A stretch of DNA of 12,129 nucleotides from contig JAACDD010000014.1 in assembly GCA_009937085.1 (NCBI GenBank), positions 1 through 12,129 on the forward strand, read 5' to 3'. Origin of the DNA: Bacteroidota bacterium (GTDB taxonomy: Bacteria > Bacteroidota > Bacteroidia > Flavobacteriales > Flavobacteriaceae). A program made the position numbers and the translations under genes. This document shows positions 6,733 through 11,801 of the stretch, one piece after another. Under the pieces are notes generated by a model that was not told where the DNA came from, searched no databases, and worked only from the letters and a program-made list of their open reading frames with translations. The first letter of the stretch is position 1; every line of letters starts with the position of its first letter.

Positions 6733-7616
6733 TCTTCATCTAAATAATCCGGAGTACCGTCGTTGTCAGCATCATCTGGCACACCATCATCGTTAGCATC
6801 GTACTCAGTCCGTGTTAGTACATCATCGTTATCGTCATCGATGTCACGGTAGTTGGGCACACCGTCACTATCTGTATCATCATCAAAATACCCATCGCCA
6901 TCTATATCTTCTAAATGCGTAGGTACAGTATCGCCATCGTGGTCTGTGGTGTTATAGGTATATAAATCTACCGCAAAAATTAATGGAGAATATTCTGGAA
7001 TCGAACCTGTTATGTTATTGTAATAGCCCAAAGCTGAAGGCATAAACACTGCCGCCGAACCAAATCCGTTAAAAGAATAGGTACCGTCAGTATTCACAAT
7101 TGGTGGCGCTGCTTTTTTAATGTATGGCATCAATGCACCAAAGCCTTTAACCACGCTAAGCGACTCAAACCAAATTGGAGATGTTGTTTCATCAAATTCA
7201 TACAGGTTTAGCAACATCCCTTTATAAGTTACAAAAACGCTGTCAGCAACCGTTGGAGCCGTACCAACTCCTTCTCTTAATGGAAGTATATAGGCCGTAT
7301 GATCGTGATAGACACCATCATCGTCTTTTACTTGTAATGTGATTTCATTTACCTGATCAATAAGTGGTGTTTTAGCTGCGTTAGTTCCTTGAATGGTATC
7401 AATAGTAAAGGTGACTAATTCGTTGCTCGCTGCGTTTTGATAGTCTTCATAGTTATAGAAGCGATTTTGCAAAAATGTTTGAAGCGAATCATGATCTACA
7501 GGGCGTTGTTCCTGATAATCTCTAGCAGGTATTACAAAACCACGCTGTTCTGGCTCACAAGAAGTAAAACCAATGATTATTATAAAAATTCCTGAAAAAA
7601 GCGTTAGTTTGTTCAT
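6729..7616 (-). CDS. FKBP-like lipoprotein with Asp-rich (TSP3-type) C-terminal tail
   Basis: 295 aa. A lipoprotein signal ends in GFTSC, giving lipidated Cys20, so the protein is exported and membrane anchored. After a polar region (21-120), residues about 123-220 resemble an FKBP peptidyl-prolyl isomerase domain: VFVTYKG (127-133), FD (141-142), WF (149-150), VVKGFGALM (155-163), FMPSALGYY (191-199) and PLIFAVDLYTY (211-221). Counterparts of FKBP12 Tyr26, Phe36-Asp37, Phe46 and Tyr82 are present; its Trp59 is Phe here. Residues 225-295 are a tail of about six Asp-rich motifs (DHDGD, DIDGDG, DTDSDG, DIDDDND, DANDDG, DADNDG) like thrombospondin type 3/calcium-binding repeats, ending LDED. The inferred role is envelope protein folding or binding with a calcium-dependent tail; substrate unknown. 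ATG at 7616 is right for the signal peptide. Its 3' end overlaps transketolase by 4 nt. Confidence 0.85.
   Translation of the reverse strand: MNKLTLFSGIFIIIIGFTSCEPEQRGFVIPARDYQEQRPVDHDSLQTFLQNRFYNYEDYQNAASNELVTFTIDTIQGTNAAKTPLIDQVNEITLQVKDDDGVYHDHTAYILPLREGVGTAPTVADSVFVTYKGMLLNLYEFDETTSPIWFESLSVVKGFGALMPYIKKAAPPIVNTDGTYSFNGFGSAAVFMPSALGYYNNITGSIPEYSPLIFAVDLYTYNTTDHDGDTVPTHLEDIDGDGYFDDDTDSDGVPNYRDIDDDNDDVLTRTEYDANDDGVPDDADNDGTPDYLDED
6735..6945 (-). repeat. Asp-rich calcium-binding-type repeat block within the lipoprotein gene
   Basis: This stretch encodes about residues 225-294 of the FKBP-like lipoprotein: six imperfect DxDxDG-like units spaced about 10-13 residues apart, several followed by VP.Y or TPDY as in thrombospondin type 3 repeats. 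At DNA level it is rich in GAT/GAC codons (seen on the plus strand as repeated atc/gtc), so it may be prone to slippage or recombination. Confidence 0.7.
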
Positions 7617-7677
7617 TGATAAGATTTAAAGTGCAAGATACAATTTTCGTGCATTTTTTTATGTGAAACCACAAAGT

Positions 7678-8049
7678 ATGCGAATAGATAAATATCTGTG
7701 GGCAGTTCGATTATTCAAATCGAGGAATGCAGCAAGCATTGCCTGCAGAAAAGGCTATGTACACGTTGGAGGTCAAAACGCAAAGCCATCACGAGAAATT
7801 TATATTTCCGATACAATAATGGTGCGTAGAAATCAACTTACTACTGAGCTTTATGTCTTAGACTTACCCAAAAGTCGTGTAGGTGCAAAATTAGTACCCC
7901 AATACTGTAAAAATATCACCCCGGAAGAAACCGTAGCCATGCGCGAAGCTATTGCTGAAAACCAACGCCTATCGAGGATAAAAGGAACAGGAAGGCCTAG
8001 CAAAAAAGACCGTAGAGATTTGGAGGGGTTTTTGGATGAGGATGCCTAA
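7678..8049 (+). CDS. S4-domain RNA-binding protein, Hsp15/HslR-like
   Basis: 123 aa from ATG 7678. The first 50 residues are an S4 RNA-binding domain (MRIDKYLWAVRLFKSRNAAS, then GYVHVGG and KPSREIYISD), the form found in Hsp15, which in E. coli binds stalled 50S subunits carrying nascent peptidyl-tRNA. The tail is basic then acidic (KGTGRPSKKDRRDLEGFLDED), as is common for this family. An in-frame GTG at 7663 would add MKPQS; ATG is preferred because family members usually begin at MRIDKYLW, though this is not certain. It is divergent from the lipoprotein gene (61-nt gap) and followed by the phosphoribosyltransferase after 23 nt. Binding to ribosomal RNA is inferred from the domain; equivalence to Hsp15 is plausible, not shown. 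No convincing promoter was found in the gap. Confidence 0.88.
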   Translation: MRIDKYLWAVRLFKSRNAASIACRKGYVHVGGQNAKPSREIYISDTIMVRRNQLTTELYVLDLPKSRVGAKLVPQYCKNITPEETVAMREAIAENQRLSRIKGTGRPSKKDRRDLEGFLDEDA

Positions 8050-8060
8050 CGTATAATGCG

Positions 8061-8068
8061 TATTTTTG
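8061..8068 (+). promoter_or_regulatory. Candidate -7 box of the phosphoribosyltransferase gene
   Basis: TATTTTTG, an exact TAnnTTTG, in the 23-nt gap after the S4 gene. It ends 4 nt before the ATG at 8073, so the transcript would be leaderless or nearly so. A TTTG at 8031-8034 has a 26-nt spacer, longer than normal for a -33 element. Confidence 0.45.
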
Positions 8069-8072
8069 TAAT

Positions 8073-8567
8073 ATGAATGAAATCATTTTAACCGCCGAAC
8101 AGATTGAGCAAAAGCTTGAGCGTATAGCCTATCAAATTTTGGAAGCGAATAGCGCCAATAGCAGTATAGTGGTAGCGGGAATTATGAAAAACGGCTATGC
8201 CGTAGCGGAGCGTATTTCAGATTATTTAGAACAAATTTCGACCAAAAAAATAGTGCGGTGCCAAATTACAATTGACAAAAAAAACCCACTTAAGCCTGTG
8301 TCTACTTCGTTAAATGAGGGTGACTATTCGAACGAATCAGTTACCATTGTAGATGACGTACTTCACTCTGGCACTACGTTAATCTATGCCGTTCGTCACT
8401 TTTTGAGTGTGCCATTAAAGCAATGCAAAACAGCTGTTTTGGTAGACAGAAACCACAAAAAGTTTCCCATAAAGGCTGATTTTAAAGGCGTCTCGCTTTC
8501 AACTTCTATTAATGAAAATGTAGTGGTTGAGGTGCGCAATGGAACGTTTACAGCATCCCTAATATAA
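8073..8567 (+). CDS. PyrR-like phosphoribosyltransferase
   Basis: 164 aa, type I phosphoribosyltransferase. The PRPP-binding loop is clear: VTIVDDVLHSGTTL (90-103). The N-terminus (EIILTAEQIEQKLERIAYQI) and the segment VLVDRNHKKFPIKADFKG (122-139) resemble PyrR, the bifunctional pyrimidine-operon attenuator/uracil phosphoribosyltransferase, more than other PRTases; the protein is slightly shorter than typical PyrR (about 180 aa). A uracil or related base substrate is inferred. Whether it binds RNA or regulates pyrimidine genes cannot be told, and no pyr genes are nearby. ATG at 8073 matches the usual PyrR-like start and sits 4 nt after a -7 box. Its 3' end overlaps the convergent shikimate kinase gene by 9 nt. 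Confidence 0.85.
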   Translation: MNEIILTAEQIEQKLERIAYQILEANSANSSIVVAGIMKNGYAVAERISDYLEQISTKKIVRCQITIDKKNPLKPVSTSLNEGDYSNESVTIVDDVLHSGTTLIYAVRHFLSVPLKQCKTAVLVDRNHKKFPIKADFKGVSLSTSINENVVVEVRNGTFTASLI

Positions 8568-9098
8568 GCTTGCAATAGCATTGACAACTTCTTGAATCGA
8601 AGTATTGTTAACGGATATACGGTGGTTTGCTTGTCTGTAATAATGCTGCCGCTCAAAGAGATGTTTTGCAACAAATTCCTTTAACTCGCTTTCCGTTTCT
8701 GTATGCGCAATCAAAGGGCGATTTTCACGATGTTTAAAAAGACGCGCTGCTAAAGAAGCAGGCGTTGCTTCAAGGTAAAAAACATGTGGTGTAGCGGCAT
8801 TAACGCGTGTCATATTATCGTGATAGCATGGCGTTCCTCCACCCAAAGAAAGTATCCTTTTTGTAGGGTTACTCAAAGCTTTTAGTAACATTTCATGCTC
8901 AACTTCTCGAAACCCTTTTGCCCCTTTTTTTTCAAATAAATCAGCGATAGAGCACTTATATGTGGATACAATTAGGTCGTCTAAATCTTCAAAAGGCATA
9001 GTAAGTTGCTTGGCAAGAACGGCTCCCACCGAAGACTTCCCACAGCCCATATAGCCTAACAACATGATAACGTTTGGGTTAGTAAAATCGTTTTGCAT
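8559..9098 (-). CDS. aroK: Shikimate kinase
   Basis: 179 aa. It phosphorylates shikimate at the 3-hydroxyl using ATP, step five of chorismate synthesis; cytoplasmic. Motifs: Walker A GYMGCGKS (15-22), shikimate-binding DLDD (38-41), FREVE with the substrate Arg64 (63-67), the GGG loop (86-88), and the lid region ENRPLI with Arg127 (125-130). Length is normal for the family. Start ATG at 9098 is the only sensible one and lies 21 nt after a perfect -7 box. It is a single-gene unit transcribed away from the tRNA cluster and towards the phosphoribosyltransferase, overlapping its stop by 9 nt. Other aro genes are not in the window. Confidence 0.95.
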   Translation of the reverse strand: MQNDFTNPNVIMLLGYMGCGKSSVGAVLAKQLTMPFEDLDDLIVSTYKCSIADLFEKKGAKGFREVEHEMLLKALSNPTKRILSLGGGTPCYHDNMTRVNAATPHVFYLEATPASLAARLFKHRENRPLIAHTETESELKEFVAKHLFERQHYYRQANHRISVNNTSIQEVVNAIASLY

Positions 9099-9119
9099 TT
9101 GAAATAAAATAGTTGACTA

Positions 9120-9127
9120 CAAATTTA
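9120..9127 (-). promoter_or_regulatory. Candidate -7 box of aroK
   Basis: Minus strand reads TAAATTTG, an exact TAnnTTTG, 21 nt before the aroK ATG, predicting a leader of about 17 nt. No -33 TTTG at normal spacing; the nearest (9154-9157) has a 26-nt spacer. Confidence 0.5.
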
Positions 9128-9140
9128 GGGGAATTTAATC

Positions 9141-9172
9141 TTTGAATAATAGTCAAAATGCGCCTATATTTG
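9141..9172 (+). promoter_or_regulatory. Promoter of the tRNA cluster
   Basis: TTTG (9141-9144), 20-nt spacer, TATATTTG (9165-9172): both elements of the Bacteroidota housekeeping promoter match and are properly spaced. Transcription should begin about 9176-9179, a few nt before the first tRNA-Lys. This is the most complete promoter in the window, as expected for stable RNA genes. Confidence 0.75.
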
Positions 9173-9186
9173 CACCTTCAAAAACC

Positions 9187-9259
9187 GACTTGGTAGCTCA
9201 GCTGGTAGAGCATCTCCCTTTTAAGGAGAGGGTCCTGGGTTCGAACCCCAGCCAAGTCA
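9187..9259 (+). tRNA. tRNA-Lys(TTT), copy 1
   Basis: 73 nt. Acceptor GACTTGG pairs with CCAAGTC (9252-9258), discriminator A9259. D-arm GCTCAGCTGGTAGAGC; anticodon stem TCTCC/GGAGA with loop CTTTTAA, anticodon TTT at 9220-9222; T-arm includes GGTTCGAACCCC. No CCA is encoded. It reads AAA and AAG lysine codons. An identical copy follows after 7 nt. Confidence 0.97.
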
Positions 9260-9266
9260 CACTATA

Positions 9267-9339
9267 GACTTGGTAGCTCAGCTGGTAGAGCATCTCCCTT
9301 TTAAGGAGAGGGTCCTGGGTTCGAACCCCAGCCAAGTCA
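9267..9339 (+). tRNA. tRNA-Lys(TTT), copy 2
   Basis: Identical base for base to the copy at 9187-9259, including the C after the discriminator, so the repeat period is 80 nt. The spacer between copies is CACTATA. The anticodon TTT is at 9300-9302; CCA is not encoded. It is probably cotranscribed from the promoter at 9141-9172. Confidence 0.97.
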
Positions 9340-9352
9340 CTTCTTTCCAAAA

Positions 9353-9438
9353 GCGCACGTGGCGGAACTGGTAGACGCGCTAGGTTGAGGGCCTAGTGGG
9401 AGTTAAATCCCGTGGAGGTTCGATTCCTCTCGTGCGCA
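9353..9438 (+). tRNA. tRNA-Leu(GAG)
   Basis: 86 nt class II tRNA. Acceptor GCGCACG pairs with CGTGCGC (9431-9437), discriminator A9438. Anticodon stem CTAGG/CCTAG with loop TTGAGGG, anticodon GAG at 9387-9389, reading CUC/CUU. A long variable arm (about 9397-9413) is present, as required for tRNA-Leu; T-arm GAGGTTCGATTCCTC. CCA not encoded. It lies 13 nt after tRNA-Lys copy 2, probably on the same transcript. Confidence 0.97.
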
Positions 9439-9456
9439 CGTTATTTATAACGTTTT
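9438..9456 (+). terminator. Possible terminator after the tRNA cluster
   Basis: ACGTTA (9438-9443), loop TTTA, TAACGT (9448-9453), then TTT: a 6-bp hairpin with a short T run starting at the last base of tRNA-Leu. It is weak (two G-C pairs) but well placed to separate the tRNA transcript from the regulator gene. Confidence 0.4.
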
Positions 9457-9480
9457 CAGTATTTTATATTATATTTTTTG

Positions 9481-9488
9481 TACTTTTG
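9481..9488 (+). promoter_or_regulatory. Candidate -7 box of the MerR-type regulator gene
   Basis: TACTTTTG, an exact TAnnTTTG, 30 nt before the ATG at 9519. It overlaps the left arm of the inverted repeat 9483-9508, so a protein bound there would block the promoter. No -33 TTTG at normal spacing; the upstream DNA is almost all A/T. Confidence 0.45.
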
Positions 9489-9508
9489 TTTAAAATTGTC
9501 AACAAAAG
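9483..9508. promoter_or_regulatory. Candidate operator (inverted repeat) before the regulator gene
   Basis: CTTTTGTT (9483-9490), 10-nt spacer, AACAAAAG (9501-9508): perfect 8-bp arms overlapping the -7 box. The right arm extends into the 11-mer AACAAAAGATT (9501-9511), which recurs just before crtB at 10491-10501. It is suggested as an autoregulatory site of the encoded MerR-type protein. Low-complexity AT-rich sequence makes chance possible. Confidence 0.45.
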
Positions 9509-9518
9509 ATTAAACACT

Positions 9519-10424
9519 ATGGATCGCGTTAAAAATAGTTTTACTATTAAAAACCTAGAGCATCTCTCAGGTATCAAGGCACACACGATTCGCATATGGG
9601 AAAAGCGGTATAATCTCTTTGAGCCCCAGCGTACCGAATCTAATATTAGAATGTATGACCTTGAAAACTTACAAAAACTTCTAAATGTAACGTTGCTTTA
9701 TAACAATGGGTATAAAATATCAAAAATAGCAGCCTTATCTCAGCACGAAGTTACAGAGAACGTACACAACCTAACAATAAATAAAACTGCAGATGATTGG
9801 TCAATTGGCTTGTTTAAACTTGCCATGATTAATTTTGACCAGCGTTTATTTACAAAAACATTTAACGAGCTCCTTGACCAGTTTTCTTTTAGAGAGGTTT
9901 TTAAAAATGTTTTTATACCATTAATGACTGAACTTGGCGTGCTCTGGCAAACAAATTCTATAAGCCCATCGCATGAGCATTTTATTACGAGTTTGGTAAA
10001 GCAGAAAATACACTCGATGTGTGAAGAACTTCAACTTCAAGAAACGAGACGAAACGATAGACGCTTCGTATTGTATTTACCAGATAACGAAATTCACGAA
10101 TTAGGCTTATTATACCTTCAATATGAAGTTCTTAACAGTGGTTTTCAATGTGTTTTCCTCGGTCAGTCCGTTCCAATCGAAAGCTTGAAAAACCTTGTTG
10201 ATATAGGCGAACCCATTACGTTTTTGTCGTATTTTACAATTGAACCCATCCAAGAAAAAATTGATGCCTATTTAAATACTTTTTCATCTGAAATCATTGA
10301 AAATATTGAATGTGATTTATGGGTTTTAGGGTACCAGGTTCAATTTATCAAAGAAGAACTTCCAAAAAAAGTACGTACATTCAAATCAATTGATGAAGTA
10401 ACAGATATGTTGAGTCATATTTAA
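9519..10424 (+). CDS. MerR-family regulator with cobalamin-binding domain (CarH/LitR-like)
   Basis: 301 aa. Residues 8-75 are a MerR winged helix (FTIKNLEHLSGIKAHTIRIWEKRY, then RMYDLENLQKLL). Residues about 95-175 form a helical bundle and 182-300 a Rossmann-like B12-binding fold. Key residues of the light sensor CarH are kept: a W-x9-EH motif (Trp143, Glu153, His154) that caps the adenosyl group, and EIHELG (191-196), whose His193 matches the lower axial cobalt ligand; FLGQSVP (213-219) follows. In CarH-type proteins, AdoCbl-bound tetramers repress carotenoid genes in the dark and fall apart in light. Light- or B12-dependent control of the adjacent crtB and crtZ is therefore inferred. ATG at 9519 is chosen; the open frame to 9396 would run into tRNA-Leu and lies before the promoter. 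It may also control itself through the repeat at 9483-9508. Confidence 0.9.
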   Translation: MDRVKNSFTIKNLEHLSGIKAHTIRIWEKRYNLFEPQRTESNIRMYDLENLQKLLNVTLLYNNGYKISKIAALSQHEVTENVHNLTINKTADDWSIGLFKLAMINFDQRLFTKTFNELLDQFSFREVFKNVFIPLMTELGVLWQTNSISPSHEHFITSLVKQKIHSMCEELQLQETRRNDRRFVLYLPDNEIHELGLLYLQYEVLNSGFQCVFLGQSVPIESLKNLVDIGEPITFLSYFTIEPIQEKIDAYLNTFSSEIIENIECDLWVLGYQVQFIKEELPKKVRTFKSIDEVTDMLSHI

Positions 10425-10471
10425 AGTAAATTAAACATTTATTTAAATTTCAAACGACACCAATATAATTT

Positions 10472-10497
10472 TTCTGTTATATTTACACGTAACAAAA
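10472..10497. promoter_or_regulatory. Candidate operator before crtB
   Basis: TTCTGTTA (10472-10479), 10-nt spacer, TAACAAAA (10490-10497): 8-bp arms with one mismatch, overlapping the probable crtB -7 box. The 11-mer AACAAAAGATT at 10491-10501 is the same as that before the regulator gene. It is proposed as a binding site of the CarH-like protein. Counted from the shared TGTT/AACA cores the spacing is 12 nt here and 10 nt at 9483-9508, which weakens the match. Confidence 0.4.
10478..10485 (+). promoter_or_regulatory. Candidate -7 box of crtB-crtZ
   Basis: TATATTTA, one mismatch from TAnnTTTG, 20 nt before the crtB ATG. It lies within the inverted repeat 10472-10497. No -33 TTTG at normal spacing; promoters that need or respond to a regulator often lack consensus elements. 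Confidence 0.4.
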
Positions 10498-10505
10498 GAT
10501 TTATA

Positions 10506-11345
10506 ATGAAAGTGCTTTTTGATCAGGTATCGCACCAATGTAGTAAGCTTGTAACAGAGTCTTACAGCACTTCATTTTCGTTAGCCACCCGAATGCTATC
10601 AAACGAAATACGTCAAGATATTTACAACATATATGGTTTTGTGCGCTTCGCAGATGAAATTGTTGATACATTTCATGAATACAACAAGCCTGTATTGTTT
10701 GAGCGTTTTGAACAAGATTTAGAAAATGCACTTCAAGATAAAATTAGCTTAAACCCTATTCTCAACAGCTTTCAAGAAACGGTGCACAAATACAACATTG
10801 ATCGCGAATACATAGATGCCTTCATGCAAAGCATGGAATGGGATTTGTCCAAAAAAGTCTATGACTCGGATAAAGATTACAAACAATACATTTACGGCTC
10901 TGCCGATGTGGTTGGTCTCATGTGTTTAAAGGTTTTTGTAAAAGGGGATCAGTCACTTTTTGATTCACTTAAAGATGCTGCAATGGCGCTGGGATCTGCC
11001 TTTCAAAAGGTCAATTTTTTACGTGATTTAAAAGCGGATTTTGACCACCTCGAGCGCACATACTTCCCAAATGTTGATATGAATTGCTTTGATGAAGACT
11101 CAAAGCAACTTATAATTTCTGAAATTGAGGCAGATTTTAAAAATGGACTTTCTGGTATTTTTAAACTACCCGATGATGCTAAATTTGGCGTTTATACCGC
11201 ATACAAATACTACATGCGCTTACTTAAGAAACTTAAGCGTGTACCTTCAACACAAATAAAATCGAAGCGTATTCGAGTGCCAAACTACCAAAAAGCAGAC
11301 GTACTAGCCCGTTCGTTTATTCGTTATCAATTTAATGTTCTATAA
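10506..11345 (+). CDS. crtB: Phytoene synthase (phytoene/squalene synthase family)
   Basis: 279 aa. It joins two geranylgeranyl diphosphates head to head to give phytoene, the first step of C40 carotenoid synthesis. Both Mg/diphosphate-binding Asp motifs are present: FADEIVDTF (D50xxxD54) and FLRDLKADF (D174xxxD178), with YSTSFSLATRML (20-31), IYGFVRFAD (42-50), YGSADVVGLMCLKVF (130-144) and ALGSAFQKVNFLRD (161-174). Length is typical of the flavobacterial form. Phytoene synthase is preferred over squalene or dehydrosqualene synthase because a carotene hydroxylase gene follows after 9 nt and a CarH-like regulator precedes. ATG at 10506 is the first in frame after the probable promoter. Phytoene desaturase (crtI), which often sits beside crtB, is absent from the window; the 81-nt gap to the regulator gene holds no remnant of it. 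Confidence 0.92.
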   Translation: MKVLFDQVSHQCSKLVTESYSTSFSLATRMLSNEIRQDIYNIYGFVRFADEIVDTFHEYNKPVLFERFEQDLENALQDKISLNPILNSFQETVHKYNIDREYIDAFMQSMEWDLSKKVYDSDKDYKQYIYGSADVVGLMCLKVFVKGDQSLFDSLKDAAMALGSAFQKVNFLRDLKADFDHLERTYFPNVDMNCFDEDSKQLIISEIEADFKNGLSGIFKLPDDAKFGVYTAYKYYMRLLKKLKRVPSTQIKSKRIRVPNYQKADVLARSFIRYQFNVL

Positions 11346-11354
11346 CAACTGTAC

Positions 11355-11801
11355 ATGAGTATTGTTTCCCAAATTTTTGTATTCTTTACAACGTTTTTTG
11401 TCATGGAGTTTATGGCATGGTTTACACATAAATACGTCATGCATGGTTTTTTGTGGTCAGTGCATAAAGACCACCACCACAAAGAACACGAATCGTGGTT
11501 TGAACGCAACGATTTGTTCTTTATATTCTATGCTGTTGTCAGTGCTGGCTGCGTTATTCTTTGGGGCGAATACAATTTCACGCCAGGCTTAGCTATCGGG
11601 ATTGGGATTTTTGCCTATGGCCTTGCCTATTTTTTTGTTCATGACATTTTTATTCATCAGCGTTTTAAAGTTTGGCGTAATGCAAACAACCGCTATGCGC
11701 GAGGCGTACGCCGAGCGCACAAAATCCACCACAAACACCTTGGTAAAGAAAAAGGTGAATGCTTTGGTATGTTGTGGGTTCCCTTAAAGTATTTTAAATA
11801 G
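11355..11801 (+). CDS. crtZ: Beta-carotene hydroxylase (fatty acid hydroxylase/sterol desaturase superfamily)
   Basis: 148 aa membrane protein. CrtZ is a di-iron enzyme that adds 3-hydroxyl groups to the rings of beta-carotene, giving zeaxanthin. The histidine clusters are visible: H25xxxxH30, H37xxHH41 (HKDHH), H96xxxxH101 (FVHDIFIHQ) and H122xxHH126 (HKIHH). Membrane segments are about 5-24, 54-70 and 76-97. Start ATG at 11355 lies 9 nt after the crtB stop, so the two genes form an operon. Substrate specificity (beta-carotene rather than another ring or open end) is inferred from family and context; the lycopene cyclase needed to make the rings is not in the window. The stop overlaps that of the convergent ribH by 8 nt. 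Confidence 0.92.
   Translation: MSIVSQIFVFFTTFFVMEFMAWFTHKYVMHGFLWSVHKDHHHKEHESWFERNDLFFIFYAVVSAGCVILWGEYNFTPGLAIGIGIFAYGLAYFFVHDIFIHQRFKVWRNANNRYARGVRRAHKIHHKHLGKEKGECFGMLWVPLKYFK

Noticed and set aside
9187..9438. tRNA cluster as an integration (att) site
   Set aside because: No partial tRNA repeat, integrase gene or composition shift is seen nearby; the only repeat is the complete second tRNA-Lys gene.
9396..9518. Open frame extending the MerR-type gene 41 codons upstream
   Set aside because: It would begin inside tRNA-Leu and run through the promoter and inverted repeat; the conserved MerR domain starts just after ATG 9519.
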